Positions 46,540 to 57,640 are shown, numbered from the stretch's first letter. The stretch: DNA of 64,000 nucleotides from Bidens hawaiensis (GCA_021521415.1 JAIQDT010009003.1:22675-86674), one strand, 5' to 3'. Numbers and translations are program-made. Notes: generated by a model not told the origin, from the letters alone.

Positions 46540-49500
46540 TCAAGCTTCAGGACCACTCCCTCCAAACCCACTTGTACCCGCACCATCAGTTGGCTGTGGC
46601 GGTTCAAGGAAGGTCTTTAGAATGGCTATCCCATCATCAGCAGCAGCAACTTCGTTCACCTTCTCCACCACCGGATGTGGGAAGGCGGCATACTGGTTCA
46701 CTGCTTGGTCATATACAGCTTCAGTATCCACATCATATAAAGGGAAGTTGGAAGGCGGGATGCCTTTCTCAACAAACCCTAGACCAAGCAGGAAGCCGGC
46801 CTTTTCCCCATCCTCATGAGAAGCGTTGAGGGCTGCGCTCATGGCATCGTCGTATGATGTGTCCGTGAAGACTCGATGCACAACCTACAAGAAAAAATAC
46901 AAGTATCAAAACCTTTTCTATTTACAAAGAAAAGCGTAAAGATATTATGAAATTATGAATACCTGAGACAACGCTTCTCGAAGAAGCCATTCCTTGGCAA
47001 CCAGGGCCTCCTGGAGGACAGCTTGAGCTTGGTTACGGGCGCGTTCGGCTTCACTTTTGTTAAGGTTGGCGAGCAACACTTCCTTAGCAGCAGCCTCTTC
47101 AACGCCCTTTAGCTTCCGCTCAGTATGGTCAAGCACGCCCCTCTGGTCCAAGATCTCTTGGAGCTTCTTGGCGTCTTCCATAGCCAAGGCATCATGAGCC
47201 TGCTGGAGCCTCTCTAGCTTGGCTTTAAGCTCCTCATTCTCAATACGTAGAGGCTCAGCAACAGCTTCAGCCTTGGTGGCCCTCTCAGTTGCGTTCCGTG
47301 CAGTTTCCTTAGCCAGCCGAAGCTGTTCGTTAACAGCTTGGGCAGCCTTGGAACGGGCCTCGAGCCGGGCCTGAACTTCAACCTCGAGGGCCTTGAAGGC
47401 CTTCTCCTTTTCCGCAGCCACTGCGGCAAGCCTCTTGTTCTCCTCCCGGATGGCCCGCGCCTGAGCCACTTCCAGGCTACGCGCCGTCTTTAACTTGTCG
47501 TTTTCACGACAAAGTAACTCGACGTGCGGGTGCATCCGGGCAAGGAGAATCCGCAATTCATTCGACAGCCTACCCTCCTGGTAGCTGGACATGGCTTCCC
47601 CCAGCGCACCAGCGGGGGCGGCGTGGCGTGCCCATTCGACGCAGTCTACAGGCGTCCGAAGGGTGGTTCCCCGGCGGATGTTCCACCGCGGAACAAACAC
47701 CTCATTCGAATCCGACACTGCAAAAACAAAAAGCAGTTAGGAAAAGATGATAAAAAAAAAACATAAGGCCAAATTCACCCTACGCACCTGTAGGGTCGAC
47801 AACAGGCCGGTAGCCGCCGAACCCATCACCTGAACCTAACGGATATCCATCCAAGAGGTCAGGCAGATGGGAAGGAGGCACAAACGGGCTTGAAGCCCCA
47901 AACATACCTGCTGAACCGGCCGGGGGCGAGGTAGTTGCCGGCGCGGGAGGCACGGTCGAAGCCGCTGAGGTAGAAACCAACGGAGGTGAACTCACCAGAG
48001 GTGAACTCACAACCGTGGCCGTGGCTGCGGAAGAATCCACAGTAACACTCACCGCCGGCTCAGTGAAGGAATCAGTGAATATGGTACTGACAGCCGGCGG
48101 AGATGTCATCACAGTTGGCTCAACTGGATGAGCAACTGAACCAACTGAAGCAGGCGCAGTCGCCTGGGTCATCGCCTCAGGTAGGTTGACCAAGCCTACC
48201 GTCATGGGTCCGGAGGTGCTCCTCCCCGCTCCACCCTGGAATGCGGTAGCATCCACGCCTGCACAAAGAAGATATATAAGTATAATGGCGGAAAGCTATG
48301 CAGTTAAAGTAAAGGAAGATTATACTTACGGGTTTTCTTGAGCCTAAAGGTTCTGACAGGCGGGGACGAACCCGATGGAGCCGGCCTCTTCACGCCGCTC
48401 ACCGTCGTCACACTGGGCTGCCCGGAGGTGACAGCCGTCTCAACCTCCGGAACAGTGGTCTCACTACCACCAGGGTTCCCCGCCGCCTCCTCGCTCTGGG
48501 TTTCCGAGTCAGACCGGACAACCGGATCGGCGGTGGAGGCAACCTTCGCCTTCCCCTTCCCGCCGGCAGCCTTCTTCTTCCTCACCAATTAAGGACCATC
48601 TGCGGATTCCTCATCAGAAGATGACAAAATTAGAGGAATTCCCGCAGAGGTTTGAGCATTGAGAGGGCGAGGGTCAAAAAGTTCTTTACCTGGCCGCCTG
48701 ACGCTTAGGATCTCGTGGCCTGGCGGGTAGACCTCCACGAACCGATCCGCCGTTTGCTCAAGGATGGGCAACTCGTGCTCATCTAGAGCACGAGTACCCA
48801 TCCGAGCGGGACCATCACTCTCCCGCGGCTGCAGGAGAGACTGCAAGTCGTTTCCCTCTGAAATAAAAAAAAGAAACAGTTAGAAGAAAAACCTATATCA
48901 ACAAAGAAGACAGAGCATACCGTAAGGGACAGAGTTCAAACCGTATTCGAGGACGATGGGAATCTGTGACGCCTCCTTCCACACCCGGCTCATCCCGAGC
49001 ATCACCATCCCGGACTCCGCAAAGCGGTACACCGGAGTCTGGATCCGGGAGATCTTGGCGAACCAATCCGCCTCCTGGTAGTTGGGGGCGTGAAGGGCGG
49101 GGAGTGCTCTCCCATTCTTAAACGTCATCGCAAGGGGGACGACGCGAGCGGAGATATAGAAAAACTCCCGCTTCCACGACCGAAGACTGCGCTCGGTAGC
49201 GCAGATCTTTAAACCCTTGATCCGATTGACCAAGGTGTACCACCCCTGGATGCACCTCCAGGAGTAGAAGGTCATCAACCGATCAACGTGGGGCTCCACA
49301 CCCAGAATGAGGCACACCCACTCAAAGTGGCGGATCTTGGCGATCGCCATCGGGTGTACCTCCGTCAAATGCACATCGTGCCTCTCCAAGACACGGTACA
49401 CAAACTTCGTCAATGGGAACATGATATTCCCATAGACGAAGAATGCAGCGTACACCCCTATCTTGCCCTTGGGGGCATCGTACACCGTCTGGTGTGGCTC

Positions 49501-49686
49501 CGGAAACTCAGGCTCGAACGGCTCGAGCATTAACTTCCGGAGGACGTACTGATAGAGGTCGGCCGGAAGAGCACACTGGCACTCGCCAGCAGTACTCTTG
49601 TCATCCTTGTCCGACGTGGACGACGGATTCTCGGCGTACACGTCAGACTCCTCGGCAGTAGCCTGAACATCATGGGAAGAAGACAT
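46540..49686 (-). pseudogene. Five-exon antisense gene inside gypsy element D, one in-frame stop
   Basis: Minus strand. Exons: 49686-48921, 48857-48330, 48258-47788, 47717-46963 and 46884-46540. Introns of 63, 71, 70 and 78 bp all start GT and end AG. Lengths and phases add up to 2865 bases, 955 codons including the stop, which supports the model. Exon 1 (residues about 74-150: GKIGVYAAFFVYGNIMF.., FEWVCLILGV) resembles the family annotated 'putative gypsy type transposon' (PF04195). Exons 2-3 are Ser/Thr/Pro/Val-rich with a KKKAAGGKGK basic patch. Exon 4 is a long Ala/Glu/Lys coiled coil. The only break is a TAA at 48589-48591 in exon 2. The start ATG at 49686 has a TATA box about 105 bp upstream. 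Function unknown; such proteins ride in Tat-like elements and could be structural or regulatory. The plus-strand ORFs opposite it are shadows. Confidence 0.8.
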
Positions 49687-49789
49687 TCTGGAAGGATGAA
49701 AGGCAACGATTTCAGAGAATATTCGCCGGAAATCGCTTAGAAGGAGAAGATAGAAGTGAAGGTGTGGATTACAAAGGACCCTCTCCCCC

Positions 49790-49795
49790 TTTATA
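49790..49795 (-). promoter_or_regulatory. TATA box of the antisense gene
   Basis: Minus strand GGATATAAAGGGG, about 105 bp upstream of the ATG at 49686, inside a C/T-rich context (CTCTCCCCC on plus). Position and sequence are typical of a plant core promoter. Confidence 0.6.
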
Positions 49796-49799
49796 TCCT

Positions 49800-50807
49800 C
49801 ATCGCAATGAATGCGATGAATTTAATACGGAGGAGAGAGAAAAGAGCTGGTGCAATGAAACTATGACACGTGGAAAAAGCAAGCTGGCAACAGCTGTTGA
49901 CGGGACGCGCGCCGTAAAATCCGCACCCACGCGCCCAAAAAATCGCGCCCACGCGCCTGAAAAAGCGTCTGGAATGACCATGTACTGTCACGTCGCCATA
50001 ACTTCCTGCACGTCCTGACACTGTCAGAAGAAACCGTCGGACGACGTTTCAACAGTTTGGACTGTTCTTATCCTTTCATCAACTCTTCGAATTTCAAAGA
50101 TTCAAAAAGATTCAAAAGTAAGCGGGAATATACCCCTTACCTTGGCAACCAAGTAACTATAAGACAGGTGCGAGTACAGTGTTAAGGCAAAACCCTTCAC
50201 ATACTTAGCACCTGCAGGAAATTGAAGCCAAGAATACCTCGGCAACCAAGTAACCATAAGACGGGTGCGAGTACAGTGTTAAGGCAAAACCCTTCACATA
50301 CTTAGGACCTGCAGGGAATTGAAGCCAGGAATACCTTGGAAGTAAAGTAACTATAAGACGAGTGCGGGTACAGTGTCAAGGCGAAACCCTTCACATACCT
50401 AGCACTCCGCAAGGAATTGAAACCAAGAAGGATCTTCCGGGCCATGCTTGCGGAAACGGGAATAACATCACCGCATAGCGGGAACGTCGAGAACTAGATT
50501 GTTTGAAGCTCCAAGATGGAATTGGTTGTTTAAACATAATTGATCACTATGTTCAAAACTACCAAAACCTCATGGAGAACCTACACAAGTGGAACTCAAC
50601 GCTCCTGACTTGCGAGGAGGTTACAGACCTACCTACCCGCATCATACCCAAAGATCAAGCAGAAAAGTCGGGAATTTCTGCACGTGACATTAGGACTTCC
50701 GCGGGAAGAATCCCCATGGAAAACCTTAAAACTAAACCCTTTTCAAAACCCTTTACTTAAGTCCAAAAGTTCACCTCACTTATTAAATTCATGAGAAGAA
50801 CATTGGA
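49800..50807 (+). repeat. 3' non-coding part of D with three 97-bp tandem repeats
   Basis: Three copies starting TACCT(T/C)GG at 50138, 50235 and 50332, period 97 bp, each with GTAACTATAAGAC, GGTGCGAGTACAGTGT and CCCTTCACATAC; the third is more diverged. 50503-50760 holds an open frame without recognised domain. Tandem repeats before the 3' LTR are common in Tat/Ogre elements. Confidence 0.75.
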
Positions 50808-50817
50808 CTGGGGGGAC
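50808..50817 (+). other. Polypurine tract of element D
   Basis: ACTGGGGGGAC immediately before the TG of the 3' LTR at 50819. Confidence 0.7.
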
Positions 50818-50818
50818 T

Positions 50819-51702
50819 TGAAGAGGTAGGTCCCAGCAGAGCCCAGTTGGACCCGCAAGACTCACCTTTAAGAGGGACGTCTGCGCAGAAACCAACTGCG
50901 TCCGCAGGACCCACCATGCTCAGAGACGTGACGTCCTTACGCGCAGTACGCAAGCTGTTCCCGCAGGAAAAGCCTCCCAATGGTGAAGTACTCTGCCTGT
51001 TCCCGCAGCCGCGGATACAAGCCATCAGGGAAGGCTACCTGCGCAGCAAAGCTACACGCACAAGGCACTTAACTCTTAAATAATTCAGTAGTCACCTGAA
51101 GAAGGAGTGAGCAAGCCGGGAACACTCCCGCACAAAGCCGGGAGAACTCCCGCCCAAATGAGCCAGTCCGTATGATACTGGAGGATCTTTTGTACTGTAC
51201 CTGACGAGGTATGGACAAAAGATCTGACCAATGATACGACAGCTCACTGGCAACAGTATGACGAGCAGCACGCTCTTGTACTGTATGTCACTATTAGCCG
51301 CTGCCTACTCACCAACCTGTCGGAGGACGTGCATGGCATGGTCTGCAGTTGGTGGAACAGGAATAGTACACAGCCGGCCTGGTCACTATCAGCCGCTGCC
51401 TATCCACCAACCACCAGCATGGCATGTGCGTAGCCCACAGTTGGCAGAACAGGAACACTATTCAGCCGGCTGTACCTGCTTGGAAACCTACATTCGGCTA
51501 TAAATACTCCAACACCTTGGAATGGTATCATCTTATCTCATATCTCATATCTTGATATATTACCTGATATCTGCTCTAGTCATTCTCTTAATATACACTT
51601 ATATTCAAGAGCAATCTAGTCTGATTCTCACGCCGGAGGGTGGTCACAAGGAGGTACCCCCCCCTTTTCATATCTCATATCTTGATATATTACCTGATAT
51701 CA
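50819..51702 (+). repeat. 3' LTR of element D, rearranged right end
   Basis: Matches the 5' LTR to about 51664 (C-run of eight instead of seven), then jumps to a second copy of CATATCTCATATCTTGATAT..CCTGATATC (51668-51702), a 35-bp segment already present at 51538-51572. The last 140 bp of the LTR are missing. This looks like a break repaired with template from the LTR itself. Confidence 0.85.
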
Positions 51703-51969
51703 GGCCGTTCATAAAAAAAGGATGCATGTGATGTTGGTGTTTTGGAGTTTTGGGATGCAATATCTTTTGGATTTTGGTATTCGTTGTTCCACAAAATCTT
51801 CATCACTTTCTTCTATATATACGATTGAAAAGGTTGAAAGCTAGTGGTTGTATTAACATATATTAAATAAATATTAAAAAAATTAATTAGTAATCAAGAT
51901 TTAGGAACTGTAAAACTATTATGTGGAATAAGATATGTTTTAAATTATGTAATTCCAATTCCGGATACA

Positions 51970-52232
51970 AGGGCTGGCAATTGGGTACTTGTTAAAGACA
52001 CAATAAAACATGTTAATTAAAAAAATGTGGTATGCGATTTTTTTATTTTTTTAAATAATTGAAATTAGTGTACTAAACTCCCTCTGTATCCCTTATTGGT
52101 ACACAAAACTTAAAACTGTTTTATAGTCATGACATATAAAGTAGATAAACAAGTCGTATTCAAGTTTGATATTTGTGTCACGCGCGTCGCCTCTTACCAG
52201 TTAAATCTGTTAAGACACGAATTGCCAGCCCT
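51970..52232. mobile_element. Likely hAT-type MITE
   Basis: 263 bp with 13-bp perfect terminal inverted repeats AGGGCTGGCAATT (51970-51982 and 52220-52232). The interior is AT-rich and non-coding. Flanking CAATTCC occurs on both sides, but on the left seven bases separate it from the repeat, so the target duplication is uncertain. Confidence 0.55.
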
Positions 52233-53084
52233 CAATTCCTACTAATTTCATAAACCAAAACCGAGCCTAAGTAGTTATAAAGCCATAACATTGAAAATGA
52301 AAAGAAATAGTTGTAACTTACTAGAAGTAAAAGAGTAAGTCTCATTAAATAAGTAAGATATGGCCAAAAATAAATAAATAAAACAAAATAATATGACTTG
52401 CTAGAATAAAGATTTGATAACATAATAGTTTTGGTGTAGTTTTATGCATGTTTTAGAGATTTTTTACAAACATATATAACTGAGTCCATAGCTTAGATTT
52501 AAGGCCTCTAGTAAGGAATTATGTCCACTGAATTGTTCAATCAGGCCGTTACTCTTTTATTATTATTATAAATTACTTTTTAGCACGCGTGTTACGCGGG
52601 TTAGCAGTTTTTTTTTAATATATTCCGATATATTTTTTTATTGATTTGTTATGTTTTGTGATTATGGGGATTTATATTTTTCGTAATGGATAATATAAAT
52701 GTTGTTTTCATGGGTATATTTATTTATGTTTTTGGTTAGTTTTTAGATTTTGTTTATAATACTGAATGTAATTTTGATTAATGCATCACCTTAAATGGGC
52801 ACATGGATGTATTAGCTAGTATAATCCATCATATTTTTCTTTAATATATAAATTTTGTGCTTCATAGGGCATCGCACTTACATACAACTTTATCACACTC
52901 AGGAACAGTTAAATCCACAACTTTCTTCACCACCTCAAAAAGGTTGTTTCGCATTTTCTATATATTGTTCTATATATAATGTATATATGTGTGAACACGC
53001 CGGTGGGCAAAAGTGAAAATGCACTAATTTTGACGTTATTTTACTAATCTCGTGAAAATAACGTTAAAAGTGGCGGAATGTTAA
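52233..53084. other. Non-coding AT-rich interval
   Basis: No supported gene. ACGCGTGTTACGCGGGTTAGC at 52585-52605 is the GC-rich palindromic type of string often found in plant repeats; not further classified. Confidence 0.4.
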
Positions 53085-53089
53085 TCAGA

Positions 53090-53180
53090 CATCATGTGGT
53101 AGAGGTAAGGCTGTCTACATCTTACCCTCCTCAGACCCTGTCATAGTTTGCTATTGGTGGGATATACTGAGTACGATGAT
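53090..53180 (+). repeat. SINE-like 3' fragment
   Basis: The string AGGTAAGGCTGTCTACATC..ACCCTCCTCAGACCC..GGTGGGATATACTGAGTA follows the conserved 3' half of plant tRNA-derived SINEs. The A and B box part is not recognisable upstream, so it is a fragment. Confidence 0.5.
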
Positions 53181-53447
53181 GTTCTATGTTCCAAAAACTT
53201 CATTGAATGTATTAGTAGCCCTCTAATCCTACAAAAAAAAACAAAGAAAAGAAAAAGGACAAATTAAAATAATCAACCAACAAGTTTCTAACATTGAGTA
53301 AAAACATCCTAAAATTTGATGGTGGGTCTTTAACTAAAAAAAAAGTCATTTGATCCTTATCTATCATAACATGCTAACAGACATGCAATTCATGCATCAA
53401 AAATTCATAAAACATCACTTAAAATATTCAAGAAAAAAATAGTGTAC

Positions 53448-53531
53448 CTTGTCACCTGATGACATTACCAAAATTTAAACACTTTTCATGTTGACCCGTT
53501 TCAAACACTATGACATCCAACCCGGCCTGAC
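53448..53531 (-). repeat. Exon-like segment, diverged copy of 59469-59594
   Basis: On the minus strand TGCAG precedes 53531 and GTACACTAT follows 53448, so both edges match splice-site consensus. The segment and about 180 bp on its 5' side (to about 53715) align with 59469-59720. No open frame is conserved between the copies. Confidence 0.4.
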
Positions 53532-53718
53532 CTGCAATTAATACAAAAAAAATAATAAAATGACGAATTTACATACAATGTCAACATAAGCATTGGTTAT
53601 CATTAAATTCCATCTTTATTATTATGACAAACCAAATTGGTACTGTTAGAACTTAGAAGGGTACCATAGTAATCTTAGTTTCTTAGCTAAACACAAAGAT
53701 TAAAAAATAAACTCGTAT

Positions 53719-53838
53719 TTTATTATCATAAAATTTTATTATGATATTTAATTAATAACTAGTATTTAGATCCGACGCAATTTTTATTATCATAAAATTT
53801 TATTATGATATTTAATTAATAACTAGTATTTAGACCCG
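53719..53838. repeat. 64-bp tandem duplication
   Basis: TATTATCATAAAATTTTATTATG..AACTAGTATTTAGA(T/C)CC occurs at 53721 and again at 53785. Each copy contains an AT-rich palindrome. The second copy runs into the hAT insertion site. Confidence 0.7.
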
Positions 53839-54078
53839 CCACTAGAGGTGCACAAATCGGTTTTTTTGAAAAAACCGGTTCGGTTATTAACCGGACCGGT
53901 TTTTTTTGTCCAGAAAAAAACCGGTTCGGTTAATAACCGGACCGGTTATTAACCGGTTTTTATTGCTGAAAACTCAAACCGGCCAAACCGGTTTGGACCG
54001 GTTTAAAAACCGGTTAGAACCGGTTATTAAACCGGTTTTTTATAACCGGTTTTTAATAACCGGTCTAACCGGTTAACC

Positions 54079-54121
<43 letters not shown>

Positions 54122-54151
54122 CTTTTCTTTAGGGTTTAGGGTTTAGGGTTT
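54079..54151. repeat. Poly-T tract and telomere-type repeats in element F
   Basis: About 42 T (54080-54121) followed by three units of TTTAGGG (54128-54151), the plant telomeric repeat, between the transposase stop and the left terminal region. Confidence 0.8.
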
Positions 54152-54313
54152 CGTTGTTAGCATTCTTTGCTTGGAAGATTAAAAACACATAACTTTCATT
54201 TATAGCTTTTACATTAAAAATACAAACATTAAATCGTTATCGCATATTCGTAACTCAAAAATACAAACATTAAAGAATGCTTAGACACGATTACATTAAC
54301 AAGTTGATGTTTG

Positions 54314-56416
54314 TTACTCATTTTCTTCGCTACCCGATCCCGAGCTATTCCTTAGGTAATCGTCGTACGCGGCTTCTTCATCGGTCATTGGTTGAATGTG
54401 TCCTTGATTGACCTCGTCTTCATACAAGGCCGCCTCATAGTCCATTTCCCCCTCGAGTGAGCGTTGATGTTGTGCCCTGTCTAAAGAGTCCATGTAATCC
54501 TTGTAGCAAATCGACATCTCTACAGCTGCTGGAGTGAGTCGAGTCCTCCTAATCGATATAACCCTGCCAGAAACAGAAAAAGCAGACTCCGAAGCTACCG
54601 TGGAAGCTTGGACCGTTAGTAAATCTTTGGCCATGGCGGCGAGGATCGGAAACTCATCCTCCTTACCTCTCCACCAAGCCAGCAAATCAAGACTTCTAAA
54701 TTCATCCGGAGTCATGTGTTTCACAAAGTTGGTACCACCATACCTTCCAAGTTCACTGCTTGGGGTGTTTACCCTTTGACGTTTACCGGCGTCTTCCCAA
54801 ATCATGTAGTACATCCCCATTTCAAGGTCGGTTTGGGATTGGGATTGGGCAACAGCTCTTAACGAGTCATGAATTTGGGAAGACGACCCGTGTTTTGTAA
54901 GGTAAACATCATACATGTTTGCCAATGTGGTGTTGAAATCATTCTTTAAAGTTTGGCTATAATAGGGGTTTTGATCGTCGTTTAACCCTAGCTCATCACA
55001 AATTTTTTCTATTAAAGCTTCAACACCACCAACATTGATGCAAGGGTTTAACGCAGCCGCACAGGTCAAAACAGCGGGTAGTTGTTGAAAATATTTTATA
55101 AATTTTTCTTTCATTTTTGCACCCATATCAAAATAAGGTGCACCCCTACAATGAATTTCAGTCAACTTTGTGCACATGACAGCAATTTTTGGTAAAGCAA
55201 TGGGGCTTGTTGGATAGTAAACCCCGGATAAACTAGTTGTGCAAGATTTAAAAATTTGAAGAACCTCCGTAACGATCTCAATCAATAACCAGTTTCTAGG
55301 ATCGTACGGTGCACATTTACCCCTACTTGACATTATTTGATGAAACGCAACTAGTGATTCTTTTTGTTGGATGGCTTTCTCAAACATATCACAAGTCGAG
55401 TTCCATCTTGTTGGACAATCCCAATTGGGCCCCAACCATTGACAATTAGCTTCATCACAAAATTTTTTGTATCTTGAAAATGTTTTATTGTTGCTAAAAA
55501 CATCTCGTAACATTCTTTTAAAATTGTTTCTTTGCGTTTCGATCACGTTTAACCCATCTTGCACGGCCAAGTTGATAATATGTGCAATGCATCGGCTATG
55601 AAAAAACGCTCCATCACAAATAGGTTTATACTTTAATTTTAAATGGCCAACCGCGGCCGTATTGTTGGACGCGTTATCAAACGATATTGAAAAGATTTTA
55701 TCTTCAATCTTGTATTGTCGAATGACTTTATCCAAGAGTTTAAAAATATTTCTACCCGTGTGCGGGTAATCAAACAATTGAAACGCAACGGTTCGTTTCA
55801 TCATTTGCCACGACCGGGGGTCAACCCAATGAGCCGTCACACAAATGTATGAGTCGGGCGAACCATTAGGTACCGACCACACATCCGTTGTTAAGTTCAC
55901 ACCAGTTTGTAAGTTTGAAAAGTATGAAATTAGTTCGGATTTAGCGTTTTTCCATGCTTTAAGCATATCTCTTCTAAGGGTCGAACGACTTACGTGTTGG
56001 TAGCGTGGTTGAACATACTTTTGCATCATCTCCGTGAATTGAGGGTTGTCGAAGTGGTTGAAAGGAAGTGATTGTTGAATCACAAAGTTGCCAAACTGTT
56101 GACGTACCGCTTCAAGGTCGTACGTAAACACCGTTCCTTGATTCGTCATCTCCGGCTGCGAACTACTTCCGGATTCGTCCTTCAAGACCTTGCAAGAGGG
56201 CCTTTCTACATGAGCTCTTAAACTGGAGTTTGCTTCTTTGTTATAAAACTTCAAACAATGTTTGCATCTAGCTTTTTGGGTTCCGTTAGACATTTCGCAT
56301 AGGTCGAAATGTTGCCAAATATCTTGGTTTCGTTTCGTGGGGATGATCCGAACGACGGTTTCTCCCGTGTTCGAGGCACCCATGTTGACCGATGAAGCAG
56401 CACTTTGGGAGGCCAT
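54314..56416 (-). CDS. hAT transposase with BED zinc finger (element F)
   Basis: 700 aa, uninterrupted. BED-type zinc finger at residues 34-75 (W34, C51, C54, H69, C75). RNase H-like core with candidate catalytic Asp in TTDVWS (D178) and SFDNASNN (D247), and the hAT CxxH motif (C276, H279). C-terminal hAT dimerisation domain 576-642 (LDLLAWWRGKEDEFPIL.., SESAFSVSGRVI). An acidic Ser/Glu tail follows. It cuts and pastes its own element by binding the terminal repeats. The start is the first Met (MASQSAASS), with a TATA box about 155 bp upstream. Closest in style to RICESLEEPER/DAYSLEEPER-type hATs, but here it sits between intact TIRs, so it is a transposon gene and not a domesticated one. Confidence 0.95.
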   Translation of the reverse strand: MASQSAASSVNMGASNTGETVVRIIPTKRNQDIWQHFDLCEMSNGTQKARCKHCLKFYNKEANSSLRAHVERPSCKVLKDESGSSSQPEMTNQGTVFTYDLEAVRQQFGNFVIQQSLPFNHFDNPQFTEMMQKYVQPRYQHVSRSTLRRDMLKAWKNAKSELISYFSNLQTGVNLTTDVWSVPNGSPDSYICVTAHWVDPRSWQMMKRTVAFQLFDYPHTGRNIFKLLDKVIRQYKIEDKIFSISFDNASNNTAAVGHLKLKYKPICDGAFFHSRCIAHIINLAVQDGLNVIETQRNNFKRMLRDVFSNNKTFSRYKKFCDEANCQWLGPNWDCPTRWNSTCDMFEKAIQQKESLVAFHQIMSSRGKCAPYDPRNWLLIEIVTEVLQIFKSCTTSLSGVYYPTSPIALPKIAVMCTKLTEIHCRGAPYFDMGAKMKEKFIKYFQQLPAVLTCAAALNPCINVGGVEALIEKICDELGLNDDQNPYYSQTLKNDFNTTLANMYDVYLTKHGSSSQIHDSLRAVAQSQSQTDLEMGMYYMIWEDAGKRQRVNTPSSELGRYGGTNFVKHMTPDEFRSLDLLAWWRGKEDEFPILAAMAKDLLTVQASTVASESAFSVSGRVISIRRTRLTPAAVEMSICYKDYMDSLDRAQHQRSLEGEMDYEAALYEDEVNQGHIQPMTDEEAAYDDYLRNSSGSGSEENE

Positions 56417-56568
56417 GATAATCGACTACGAATTAAGAGTGGTATACTCGAGTATGAAATAAACGACTACGAAAGAAGAGCGTTTGGAGTTATAATCGCG
56501 TATGAAATAAACGTTTAGAGCTTTTGGAGTTGTATAATCAAGTGTGATCTAACCAATACCCAACCTAA

Positions 56569-56579
56569 ACTATATATAG
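56569..56579 (-). promoter_or_regulatory. TATA box of the hAT transposase
   Basis: Minus strand CTATATATAGTT about 155 bp before the ATG at 56416, just inside the right subterminal repeat zone. Confidence 0.55.
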
Positions 56580-57581
56580 ATGTTTGTGGGGGTAAAAAAA
56601 CCAAAAAAACGGCTAAAAAAACGGGCAAAAAAAAAAAAACGGCTATAAAGCCGTTTGGTAACGTTCGAAAACCGGTTTAACCGGTTAACCGGTTATTAAA
56701 AAACCGGTTAACCGGTTTTTTTATAACGGCTATAAACCGGTTATTTTAAAAACCGGTTAACCGGTTTTTTAATAACCGGTTATTAAAAAAAACCGGTTTT
56801 TTTTATAACCGGTTATAAAACCGGTTTTGGCTCCAAAAAGTATAACCGATACGTAAACCGGTTACGTAAACCGGTCAAACCGGTTTTTAAAAAAACCGGT
56901 TTTTAAAAAACCGGTTTTCCGGTTAACCGCCCAAACCGGTTCCGTAACCGGTTTTTTTGAACACCTCTACCCGCCACAATTGCGGCGGGGTTGTGAAGAC
57001 TTACGTCTTAGCACATTGCACTTGCAAATACATAAAAACAAACCAAAAATGAAATAAGTTCTACTCGAGCTTCATGTTATTCCAAGTTTTTAACAATAAT
57101 ACAACTAAGAATACATCAACACAGTTGTTTTAATTTAACGGCCAAAAACTTTACAAAAGTATATAAGGCCCAAAACCTTTACAAAAGTCAAGTTAATTAG
57201 GCATTTGTGATTTGTCTAATTAGAGTGTGGCCACATTTGTCATTAGCAAAAAGAGATTTCCCCGTTTTAATTGGTGCTCTTTTGATGTTTCGGTTCCGGT
57301 CCTTCGCAGCCTGCGGTTGTCATAGTCTGCAGCCTGCAATTCTTTTTATAATCAAAAGGAGGAAATAGAAAAGCTAACAGGAGACCAACACAATCAACCT
57401 TTTGCTTGAAAGGTAATAAAACTCAAAATGTGTACCAAAATAGGCTCAGGTTCGTTCACACAATGCCTGCAACATGACATAAGGCATGCATTATAACTAT
57501 TATGAGAACTATAAACGAATAACATATAAAAAGGTAAAAAAATTATTGGTCGAAAGTCGAAAACAAAACCAAATTAATTAC

Positions 57582-57640
57582 CTGTATTTCCTAAACTCAA
57601 AAGAATCTAGCGATAGGGTTTCGTCTATCAATGGGAAGAC
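57582..57640 (-). other. Exon-like 59-bp segment
   Basis: Minus strand: TTTGTTGCAG before it and GTAATTAAT after it fit splice-site consensus, and one frame is open (VFPLIDETLSLDSFEF...). A second exon-like edge (TGTTACAG before GTCAATAAA) is at about 57733 with an open frame upstream (LDGPYICDFVSSDRFMD). Possible remains of a multi-exon minus-strand gene; product not recognised. Confidence 0.25.

Larger units (their letters stand above)
43079..51702 (+). mobile_element. Non-autonomous gypsy retrotransposon 'D' (Tat-like) carrying an antisense gene
   Basis: 5' LTR 43079-44062, primer site from 44063, broken gag (44129-45620), no pol, two tandem-repeat zones, a spliced antisense gene (46540-49686), polypurine tract 50808-50817 and a 3' LTR from 50819 that is cut short near 51664. 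The two LTRs differ at roughly seven positions over 845 bp, so the insertion is recent. Tat/Ogre-lineage gypsy elements are known to carry additional ORFs, some antisense, which fits. No target duplication can be shown because the right end is rearranged. Confidence 0.85.
53843..56969 (-). mobile_element. Complete hAT transposon 'F'
   Basis: 3127 bp, flanked by a perfect 8-bp duplication CCCGCCAC (53835-53842 and 56970-56977). Ends are TAGAGGTGCACAAA on the left and, inverted, TAGAGGTGTTCAAA on the right. Both subterminal regions (53860-54080 and 56660-56955) consist almost wholly of AACCGG/CCGGTT words with T or A runs, the usual transposase-binding design of hAT elements but unusually dense. 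One intact transposase ORF lies between. Everything needed for an autonomous element is visible. Confidence 0.95.

Noticed and set aside
46520..49661. Several plus-strand ORFs of 70-100 codons
   Set aside because: They lie opposite the well-supported spliced antisense gene and have no recognisable domains.
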